Part shown: in pieces, positions 13,654 through 19,829 of the stretch | How positions within the stretch are numbered: the stretch's first letter is position 1 | How the letters are laid out: each line of letters starts with the position of its first letter | Assembly (NCBI GenBank): GCA_002309675.1 | Contig: DBXX01000089.1 | Span: 1-19,829, forward strand | Reading direction: 5' to 3' | DNA length: 19,829 bases | From: Lachnospiraceae bacterium UBA1201 | GTDB taxonomy: Bacteria; Bacillota; Clostridia; Lachnospirales; Lachnospiraceae | The notes under the pieces: model-generated | Seen by the model: only the letters and a program-made list of their open reading frames with translations | Told to the model about the DNA's origin: nothing | Databases searched by the model: none | Program-made: the position numbers and the translations under genes

Positions 13654-14325
13654 TTACCTATTGTCATACCTGTCAAATGCTTCTAACAACCCGGAGATGC
13701 TCTCCACACCTTCAGGAATACTCTTTCCAAAACGGTTCAGCCACAACGCGCGAATGCCGACTTTTGTCGCTCCTTTTACATCACTGCTGACGGAATCACC
13801 AATATGAAGCACTTCGTCCGGCATAAGACCGGTGGATTTCAGCGCCAGTTCAAACAGTTCTTCCCGCGGTTTATAACTCTTTGCATCCTCGGATGTAAAC
13901 ACTCCAGCCGGATGCAGATCATGATAAGCGATCGCCTGCATAATATCCGCTGTATCAATGTTGGAAACGATGTACACCGGCAGCGGACTCTTTTCGAAAA
14001 ACTCCTTCGAGTCTTCAAATATCGGAGGTTGGATCCAGTGAGCGAACATCATATTGCTCAGTTCCTTTGCATCGGCATCCGAGCCGAAACGCTCCAATGT
14101 ATGTACTAAGGATTTTTCCTCCAGAGCCCTCTGCGTTTCAAAGGTTTCACCAAAGGAATTCATAAACATGGTCTGAAAATCCTTCCACCAGTAGACATCT
14201 ACTTCCGAAGGGTCTTTCACAGATCCGGTTTTACATATGATATCCGTGATCTTTTTGATCACTTCTCCATCCTCATGCACGATCGTTCCGTAAAAATCTA
14301 CGAAAAAAGCTTTGACAGCCGTCAT
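13654..14325 (-). CDS. HAD superfamily hydrolase with DxYGT motif
   Basis: This is a 223-residue HAD protein from the chosen start: FVDFYGT (8-14, nucleophile D10), motif II YIVSNID (118-124), the motif III lysine in KSYKP (149-153) and motif IV HIGDSVSSD (175-183). The usual acid/base Asp two residues after the nucleophile is Tyr12, as in L-2-haloacid dehalogenases. The cap is helical. The start is uncertain. The frame extends to 14382, where GGAGGTGA lies only 3 nt before the ATG and overlaps the RlmD gene end; 14346 is also possible. I prefer 14325 because the HAD core starts 5 residues later. Translation is probably coupled to rlmD. It could be a small phosphatase or dehalogenase. Confidence 0.8.
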   Translation of the reverse strand: MTAVKAFFVDFYGTIVHEDGEVIKKITDIICKTGSVKDPSEVDVYWWKDFQTMFMNSFGETFETQRALEEKSLVHTLERFGSDADAKELSNMMFAHWIQPPIFEDSKEFFEKSPLPVYIVSNIDTADIMQAIAYHDLHPAGVFTSEDAKSYKPREELFELALKSTGLMPDEVLHIGDSVSSDVKGATKVGIRALWLNRFGKSIPEGVESISGLLEAFDRYDNR

Positions 14326-14362
14326 AGTTTTATCAGAATCTCCCATCTGCCATTTTTCATGA

Positions 14363-15760
14363 TCATTCCGTGGCGTCTGCATTCACCTCCGTTCCGTTCT
14401 TGATCCTAAGATCGCCCTTCATCTCGACATCAAGCGTAATCGTTCTCTCCCGGGTGTTGCTCATTCGTTGTAAAAGTGAAACACATTCCACATGCTCTGT
14501 TGCCGGAAACATGTCCACGGGTTTACAACGAACGACCTTATACTTTCCTCGCTTCGTCATATATTCCAGGTCACGGGCCAATGTTTCGGGATTGCAGGAT
14601 ATGTACACGATGCACTTCGGCTCCATGCTGATAACGCTCTTCATAAAGGCCTCGGTGCTGCCGCTGCGGGGCGGATCCATAAAAACGACATCGGGAACGG
14701 ATACGGTGCCGATCATTTTTCGGCAAAAGTCACCGGCATCGCCCGCAAAAAAATCGGCATTCTGGATCTTATTTCGTTTTGCGTTGATCCGGGCGTCTGC
14801 CACGGCCGCCGCATTCAGTTCCACGCCGATCACGCGTGCGGCTTTGGAAGCGGCAAACAGGGCGATGGTGCCGATGCCACAATAAGCGTCCATAACGATT
14901 TCCTTACCGGTCAGACCGGCAAATTCGATCGCCGTTGCGTACAGGCGCTCCGTCTGGGCAGAGTTCACCTGATAGAAGGATCCCGGGGAAATGCGAAACG
15001 TGAGGTCACCCAGTTGATCTTCAATATACCCGGGCCCGTAAAGCGTGATATTTCGCTCTCCTAAGACCATGGTGGTCTTTTTATCATTGACATTGAGAAT
15101 TATAGTGGTGATCTGCGGATGTGCCTTTAAAAGGGCTTTTACGAAGTTGTTTTTCGAAGGCAGGATGGGCGATGCCAAAACCAGGACCACCATGATCTGG
15201 CCGCTCTTCTTTCCCACGCGGACCTGAACGTGACGCAGCAAGCCATAGCCGGTATCCTCGTCATAGGTTTTGATCCGAAATGAGGGAAGCAGGCCGCGAA
15301 TGGTTTGGATCACGGCGTCTGCCGTTTCATCTTCGATCAGGCACGACTCTACGGGGACCACGCGGTGCGTACCCTCCTGGTAAATGCCTGATACGATCTT
15401 TCGGTCCCTCGTATATGCGAAAGCCGCATTGACCTTATTGCGATAGTGAAAGGGGTCTTTCATGCCCAAAATGGGTTCCACCGGGCAGAAATCTAAGATC
15501 AGGTCTTCCACCATGCGCTGTTTTTTCGCCAGTTGTTTGGCGTAAGGCATGTAGAGCAGACTGCAACCGCCGCATTTTCGCTCCACGGGGCAGCTTAACA
15601 CAGGCGCTTTTTCCGGCACCTTTATCTCTGGTTTCTTTATTTCCGGTTTCTTAATCTCCGGCTTCTTTTTCTCTGGCTTCTTTTTCTCCGGTTTCATTTT
15701 CTCGGGTTGCTTTTTCTCGGTTTGCTTACGCAAGGCCGGCTTCTTTAAATTCTCTTTCAT
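14363..15760 (-). CDS. rlmD: 23S rRNA (uracil-5-)-methyltransferase, RlmD/RumA family
   Basis: This is a 465-residue class I SAM methyltransferase that adds a methyl group to C5 of a 23S rRNA uridine. An iron-sulfur cysteine set is present (C57, C63, C66 and probably C140). Motif I is DAYCGIGT (291-298), followed by FMDPPRSG (360-367), catalytic C389 in YISCNPETLARD, and a final TEHVECVSLLQR (421-432). Gram-positive homologues are also called RumA or RlmCD, so the exact site (U747 or U1939) is not decided. The first 50 residues are not a TRAM domain but a lysine-proline-glutamate repeat. A short tail follows the catalytic domain. GGGGAG 7 nt before the ATG supports the start. It lies 30 nt after MATE. 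Confidence 0.9.
   Translation of the reverse strand: MKENLKKPALRKQTEKKQPEKMKPEKKKPEKKKPEIKKPEIKKPEIKVPEKAPVLSCPVERKCGGCSLLYMPYAKQLAKKQRMVEDLILDFCPVEPILGMKDPFHYRNKVNAAFAYTRDRKIVSGIYQEGTHRVVPVESCLIEDETADAVIQTIRGLLPSFRIKTYDEDTGYGLLRHVQVRVGKKSGQIMVVLVLASPILPSKNNFVKALLKAHPQITTIILNVNDKKTTMVLGERNITLYGPGYIEDQLGDLTFRISPGSFYQVNSAQTERLYATAIEFAGLTGKEIVMDAYCGIGTIALFAASKAARVIGVELNAAAVADARINAKRNKIQNADFFAGDAGDFCRKMIGTVSVPDVVFMDPPRSGSTEAFMKSVISMEPKCIVYISCNPETLARDLEYMTKRGKYKVVRCKPVDMFPATEHVECVSLLQRMSNTRERTITLDVEMKGDLRIKNGTEVNADATE
15621..15725. repeat. Seven-copy 15-bp tandem repeat encoding a KPE-rich N-terminal tail
   Basis: Seven consecutive imperfect 15-bp units, such as TTTATTTCCGGTTTC and TTTTTCTCCGGTTTC on the plus strand, encode the KKPE(I/K) repeats at residues about 13-47 of the RlmD-like protein. 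Such a tract is prone to copy-number change by slippage, always in frame. Confidence 0.85.
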
Positions 15761-15790
15761 GATCGGCTCCCCTATTTACACATAAAACTA

Positions 15791-17155
15791 CTAGATTTTG
15801 ATCTTCGTCCACCTTCCCGAGCGGAACCTGAGCCATCCGAACAGAAAGCGGCTGATCTGGTCTGCTAATACACCGAACCAGATACCGACGATACCGAACC
15901 CGAGAACATAGGCTCCCAGATAGGCAAATGCGGTACGGACGATGGACACGGAGATGGTGGATGCCATGGCGGTATAGGCCGTATCACCGGCGCCGCGCAG
16001 GCAGCCCATATAGATGACCTGCGATACCTGAAAGATCACGATGAAGATCAGGACACGCAAGATAGAAACGCCATATTCGACGATCTCCGGGTTTTGCGGA
16101 AAATCAGGATCCGTCGGGAAGAACATCTGCATGAATATCCGGGCACCGAAGAAATACAGTGCCGAGAGGAACAACGAGATGCCGAAACCGATGCGCCGAC
16201 ACATGCCGCCGTAGGCTTTCGCGAGCTCCGGCTCCTTCTGGCCCAGGCTGCGTCCGATCAGGGCGACCGCAGTCGCCTGGAGTCCATCTCCGAAGGAAAA
16301 TGACAGGCCCATGACGTTCATGGACACGTTATGCGCCGCGAACGGATTCGTACCCTGCCGCGCCGCCATCATGGAGGTGAGCATGAAGCCCACACGCATG
16401 AGCAGCTGCTCGAAAAAAACACTGTAGCCGACGCGGATAATGGATATAAAGGCCGACTTCGTCGCGTGAATCTTATCCTTCAGGATGTAGGGAATGCTCA
16501 CAAAACCATCGGGCTTCATGACCGAAAAGATGCTCATCCCGCAGGCTACGACAGTACCCAGCACCGTCGCGATCGCCGCGCCGCGGATTCCCAATGCCGG
16601 AAAGCCGAAATGTCCGTTGATCAGAAGGTAGTTCGCGCACACATTTACGATGTTGGACGTCAGATTCGTGCGCATCGTTATGCGCGTATTGCCCGCGCCG
16701 CGCTGCGCCGCGTTGATGCCCATCTGTACACAGTTGAAAACCATGCAGCTCATGATGATGCGAAAATATTCAACCGCATGCTCGTGTGTCTCCGGTTCCG
16801 ATCCGGACAGATGGATGATCGGCGAAGCAAATACGGTCATCAGTGCGCCGATCACGATAGCCGAAAGGATGATCAGCAGCAGCGACGTGCACAGGATCTC
16901 ATTGGCCTCGCGCCTGCGTTTTTCGCCTTTTCGACGGGCGACCAGCGCGGACAGGGAAACATTGATCGCCATGAACATGGCCAGACCCACCATTTTCGGC
17001 TGTGTGGTCAGGCCGACCGAAGCCACCGCTTCGTGTCCCAGCGAACTGACCATATAAGAGTCCACCATGCCTACAAAAGCTACGAAGAAGGACTCCAGCA
17101 TGGCCGGCCAGGCCATAGATATTGTTGTTCGAAATAACGTCTTTCGATCGTACAT
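15791..17155 (-). CDS. MATE family multidrug efflux transporter
   Basis: This 454-residue integral membrane protein has about 12 hydrophobic segments in two similar halves. The first half begins with SMAWPAMLESFFVAFVGMVD (13-32), a MATE hallmark, and the second contains GDGLQATAVALIGRSLGQ, the matching signature. MATE proteins export cationic drugs or metabolites using a Na+ or H+ gradient. The length is normal. The start has AAGGG 10 nt upstream. It is the first gene of the minus-strand run, and divergent from malQ; a weak promoter lies at 17241-17213. Confidence 0.9.
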   Translation of the reverse strand: MYDRKTLFRTTISMAWPAMLESFFVAFVGMVDSYMVSSLGHEAVASVGLTTQPKMVGLAMFMAINVSLSALVARRKGEKRRREANEILCTSLLLIILSAIVIGALMTVFASPIIHLSGSEPETHEHAVEYFRIIMSCMVFNCVQMGINAAQRGAGNTRITMRTNLTSNIVNVCANYLLINGHFGFPALGIRGAAIATVLGTVVACGMSIFSVMKPDGFVSIPYILKDKIHATKSAFISIIRVGYSVFFEQLLMRVGFMLTSMMAARQGTNPFAAHNVSMNVMGLSFSFGDGLQATAVALIGRSLGQKEPELAKAYGGMCRRIGFGISLFLSALYFFGARIFMQMFFPTDPDFPQNPEIVEYGVSILRVLIFIVIFQVSQVIYMGCLRGAGDTAYTAMASTISVSIVRTAFAYLGAYVLGFGIVGIWFGVLADQISRFLFGWLRFRSGRWTKIKI

Positions 17156-17212
17156 AAGTTACTACCCTTTCTCACACCCACCCCCCCGCGGGGCATAAAA
17201 GGTGCTTCTTTG

Positions 17213-17241
17213 ATTCTATGCGAAATCGGTGAAAAATGCAA
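17213..17241 (-). promoter_or_regulatory. Weak candidate promoter for the MATE gene
   Basis: TAGAAT (17218-17213, 5 of 6 matches) has TTGCAT (17241-17236, 3 of 6) 17 nt upstream. It is the best candidate in the divergent region, but not strong. The transcript would begin with a leader containing a long G-run (complement of the C-run near 17182). Confidence 0.35.
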
Positions 17242-17263
17242 CCCTTCGCCAGTCAAAAAACAA

Positions 17264-17292
17264 TTGAATTTCGGCGCGTTTTCCTTTATTAT
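17264..17292 (+). promoter_or_regulatory. Sigma-A promoter for malQ-plsC
   Basis: TTGAAT (17264-17269) and TATTAT (17287-17292) with a 17-nt spacer, each near consensus. The predicted start near 17299 gives an 85-nt leader that is mostly two hairpins. Confidence 0.7.
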
Positions 17293-17301
17293 GTTACTAG
17301 G

Positions 17302-17369
17302 GTCTGCCGTCGGTCTGACGGGCAGACGTTTATGGCGAAATGCCGCGGCCGATGTTTCGGCATGGCGGC
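17302..17369 (+). promoter_or_regulatory. Two stable hairpins in the malQ leader
   Basis: Hairpin A (17302-17327) pairs GTCTGCC with GGCAGAC plus GTC with GAC around a GGTCT loop, with one bulged G. Hairpin B (17342-17369) pairs GCCGC with GCGGC and GCCGA with TCGGC around TGTT. Hairpin B ends 5 nt before the GGAG site. Neither is followed by a U-run. Confidence 0.5.
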
Positions 17370-17383
17370 AGAATGGAGTATCT

Positions 17384-19036
17384 ATGGCTACTGAAACTAT
17401 GTTACCGCGTTACGCGGGTGTGCTCCTGCATCCCTCATCGTTACCGTCCAAATACGGCATCGGTGATTTCGGATCCGGCGCTTATGATTTTATCGATTTT
17501 CTGAAGGAGTCCGGCCAGAGCATCTGGCAGGTGTTGCCGTTCGGTCCGACCGGCTACGGCGACTCCCCCTACCAGAGTTTTTCCGCATTTGCCGGACAAC
17601 CTCTGTTTATCAGTCCGGAGGTATTGCTGTCCCAGGGTCTTCTGCTGAAGCAGGACCTGCAGCCGCTTCCGAATTTCTCAGACGACGCTGTGGACTACGG
17701 TTATGTTCTGTACTACAAAAACATGATCTTCCATCGTGCGTATGAGCATTTTAAAGAGACCAATGACGCCGCCTTGAAGGCGGAATTCGAAGACTTTTGC
17801 GAACGCGAGAAGGACTGGCTGAACGACTATGCCCTGTTTATGGTCTGCAAAGATATGCAGGACGGCGTCTGCTTCTTAGACTGGACGACCGAGCTTCGAA
17901 ACCCGACCGCCCGTAAGAAGGCGGCCCTGCTCCGCTCCCATAAGGACGAGGTGGATTATTACCGCTTTTTGCAGTTTTTATTCACGATCCAGTGGGACCG
18001 CGTAAAGGCCTACGCGAATGCCCGCGGCATCCGCATCGTCGGTGACATCCCGATCTTCGTTTCGCTCGACAGCGCCGAAATGTGGGCGCATCCCGAGCTC
18101 TTCTGTCTGACCTCCGACGGCTACCCGTCGGTCGTGGCAGGTGTTCCGCCGGATTATTTTTCCGAGACCGGCCAGCTCTGGGGCAATCCTCTCTACAATT
18201 GGGATTACCACAAGAAGACCGGCTATGCCTGGTGGATTCAGCGCATCCAGAAGCAACTCGAACGTTTCGACATGCTCCGCATTGACCATTTCCGCGGTTT
18301 TGAGTCCTACTGGGCCATCCCGTACGGCGAGAAGACCGCGATCCAAGGGGAATGGCTTCCGGGTCCCGGCACCTCGCTCTTCCATGCGATCGCGAAGAAG
18401 CTGGGCGACGACCTCCCCATCATCGCAGAGGACCTGGGCATCATTACCCCGGAGGTCACGCTGCTGCGTGATACACTGAAGTATCCCGGCATGAAGGTGC
18501 TGCAGTTCGCGTTCAACGATCCCGCGGACAATGATCTCCTGCCCTTCCGTTTTACGACGACGCAGTGCATCTGCTACACCGGTACCCACGACAACGACAC
18601 GACCCTCGGCTGGTACATGTCCCTGCCTGAGAAGTTAAAGGACCGTGTCCGCCTGTACTTAAATACTGACGGAAACAACATCCACTGGGACATGATCCGC
18701 TGCGCCATGAGTTCTATCGCGCAGTACGCCATCTATCCGATGCAGGATCTGCTGGGCTTCGGCAGCGACTGCCGCATGAACACGCCATCCACGCCTTCCG
18801 GCAACTGGACCTTCCGCGTGCGCGGGGAACATTTTAATTCCGGGCTGGCGGCCTATCTGAAGACCATGACGAAGCTGTTCGGACGCTATACGGAAGAAGC
18901 AGATCCGAGCGATGTGGAAAGTACGGACATTGAATGCGCCAATACCGAAAGCACGAAAGTCGAACTCGATACCCAGTCGGCAGAGACTGAAGTCACTACT
19001 GCGAAAGAAAACGCTTCTTCCCGGAAGAAAAAGTAA
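17384..19036 (+). CDS. malQ: 4-alpha-glucanotransferase (amylomaltase)
   Basis: This is a 550-residue GH77 enzyme that moves alpha-1,4-glucan segments between maltodextrins in the cytosol, part of maltose, starch or glycogen use. It starts with YAGVLLHPSSLPSKYGIGDFG. The catalytic residues are D301 (MLRIDHFRGFE), E349 (IIAEDLGI) and D403 (TGTHDNDTT). A short acceptor-loop segment, GDSPYQSFSAFAG, is intact (59-71). The ATG at 17384 has GGAG 5 nt upstream; the frame extends to 17210 but that part would cover the promoter and hairpins. The last 48 residues are a Ser/Thr/Glu-rich tail ending in RKKK, outside the normal GH77 fold. plsC follows 15 nt downstream. Confidence 0.95.
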   Translation: MATETMLPRYAGVLLHPSSLPSKYGIGDFGSGAYDFIDFLKESGQSIWQVLPFGPTGYGDSPYQSFSAFAGQPLFISPEVLLSQGLLLKQDLQPLPNFSDDAVDYGYVLYYKNMIFHRAYEHFKETNDAALKAEFEDFCEREKDWLNDYALFMVCKDMQDGVCFLDWTTELRNPTARKKAALLRSHKDEVDYYRFLQFLFTIQWDRVKAYANARGIRIVGDIPIFVSLDSAEMWAHPELFCLTSDGYPSVVAGVPPDYFSETGQLWGNPLYNWDYHKKTGYAWWIQRIQKQLERFDMLRIDHFRGFESYWAIPYGEKTAIQGEWLPGPGTSLFHAIAKKLGDDLPIIAEDLGIITPEVTLLRDTLKYPGMKVLQFAFNDPADNDLLPFRFTTTQCICYTGTHDNDTTLGWYMSLPEKLKDRVRLYLNTDGNNIHWDMIRCAMSSIAQYAIYPMQDLLGFGSDCRMNTPSTPSGNWTFRVRGEHFNSGLAAYLKTMTKLFGRYTEEADPSDVESTDIECANTESTKVELDTQSAETEVTTAKENASSRKKK

Positions 19037-19051
19037 GGAGTCACCATCATC

Positions 19052-19786
19052 ATGCGCACATTATTAAGTCTGATCGTTGCCATCGTATTTCTGGTACTGG
19101 GCATCATCGTTTCGTTCTTCCTGTTTCTCATCGGTCTGTTCAACAAACCGCTGAAGGATAAGATCGCACTGAAGCTGGTGCAGGGCGCTTTCGGTCTGAT
19201 CTGCTTCTTTGCCGGTGCTAAGAAGACCGTCATCGGTCGCGAGAACATCCCCGACGACAAGCCGGTCCTGTACGTAGCGAACCACCAGAGTTTTTTCGAT
19301 ATCATCATCGGCTACCGCCTGGTAAAAGGTCGCTGCGGGTTTGTAGCTAAGAAGGAAATGCTCAAAGTCCCGCTCCTGCGCCATTGGATGAAGCTGCTCT
19401 ACTGCCTCTTCCTGGACCGTGAAAACATCAAAGAGGGTCTGAAGACCATCCTGCAAGGCATCGACTATGTAAAGAACCAGGGTATTTCCATGTGGATCTT
19501 CCCCGAGGGCACCCGCAACAAAACGCCGGAGGAAGGCCTGCTCCCGTTTAAGGAAGGCGCACTGAAGATCGCCGAAAAGTCCGGCTGTCCGATCATCCCG
19601 GTCGCGATCTCAAATACAGCGAACCTTTTTGAAAATCATTTGCCGTGGATGCGCCGGGCGAAGGTCACCTTCCGTTTTGGCGAGCCCATCCTCCTGTCCG
19701 AACTGGAAAAGGAAGACCGCAAACATGCCGGTGCTTACGTCCAGAAAGTCATCGAAAATATGCTCGAAAACGACAAACAAGCATAA
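19052..19786 (+). CDS. plsC: 1-acyl-sn-glycerol-3-phosphate acyltransferase
   Basis: This 244-residue membrane-associated enzyme makes phosphatidic acid from lysophosphatidic acid and an acyl donor. An N-terminal hydrophobic segment (4-30) anchors it. The catalytic NHQSFFD (77-83, H78 and D83, the HX4D motif) and FPEGTRN (150-156, glycerol-phosphate binding) are intact, followed by PIIPVAISNT (180-189). AAGGAG overlaps the malQ stop, 11 nt before the ATG. Co-transcription with malQ is likely. The 43 nt after its stop reach the window end without a complete terminator. Confidence 0.93.
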   Translation: MRTLLSLIVAIVFLVLGIIVSFFLFLIGLFNKPLKDKIALKLVQGAFGLICFFAGAKKTVIGRENIPDDKPVLYVANHQSFFDIIIGYRLVKGRCGFVAKKEMLKVPLLRHWMKLLYCLFLDRENIKEGLKTILQGIDYVKNQGISMWIFPEGTRNKTPEEGLLPFKEGALKIAEKSGCPIIPVAISNTANLFENHLPWMRRAKVTFRFGEPILLSELEKEDRKHAGAYVQKVIENMLENDKQA

Positions 19787-19829
19787 AAAGCAATCCCCGA
19801 GACCATTGATATGTACCCAGTTTCCTGGA

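Noticed and set aside
1..17155. Integron-like cassette array of small resistance genes
   Set aside because: The gene content is suggestive, but I found no integrase, no repeated recombination sites between genes, and most gaps are only 10-60 nt with unrelated sequences.
17210..17383. 58-residue N-terminal extension of MalQ
   Set aside because: It lacks a ribosome binding site, covers the predicted promoter and hairpins, and does not fit the GH77 start.

Overview
The window looks like chromosomal DNA of a Clostridia-class Firmicute, most likely Lachnospiraceae-like. Genes have strong AGGAGG-type ribosome binding sites and coding GC is moderate. Several families typical of that group are present: DUF1848, a CD3324-like helix-turn-helix protein, family-6 hypoxanthine-DNA glycosylase, and an RlmD-type methyltransferase with an iron-sulfur cysteine set. 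I saw no rRNA, tRNA, transposase, integrase, CRISPR array or phage gene.

Layout. Everything from 17155 down to 1 reads on the minus strand in closely spaced runs. In transcription order: MATE exporter, RlmD-like rRNA methyltransferase, HAD hydrolase, S66/MccF-like peptidase, GNAT, DUF1848 protein, cysteine hydrolase-GNAT fusion. A perfect sigma-A promoter (9870-9842) then starts a five-gene run: CD3324-like regulator, short DUF1062 protein, GNAT, hypoxanthine-DNA glycosylase, polysaccharide deacetylase. A second perfect promoter (7093-7065) with a 300-nt leader precedes an ABC-F ATPase coupled to an unknown gene. These are followed by a flavodoxin-like oxidoreductase, a double GNAT protein, a P-loop kinase-GNAT fusion, and a phospholipase-C-like/tyrosine-phosphatase fusion that runs off the left edge. 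On the plus strand, malQ and plsC form a separate two-gene unit from its own promoter at 17264.

How it may work together. The minus-strand block resembles a detoxification and drug-tolerance neighbourhood: ribosome protection (ABC-F), efflux (MATE), an MccF-like peptidase, six GNAT domains in five proteins, base-excision repair and rRNA modification. The most interesting signal is in the leaders. Upstream of the ABC-F gene is a 24-codon ORF with a near-perfect Shine-Dalgarno, followed by a strong intrinsic terminator before the gene. Upstream of the CD3324-like gene is a 6-codon ORF (MRIRVV) followed by mutually exclusive hairpins. Upstream of the kinase-GNAT gene is a 10-codon ORF (MVMFLRLRNI) followed by alternative hairpins. 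Two of the three peptides carry the Arg-X-Arg pattern known from macrolide-stalled leader peptides. This suggests that several transcription units here may be switched by ribosome stalling. That is an inference from sequence and has not been tested.
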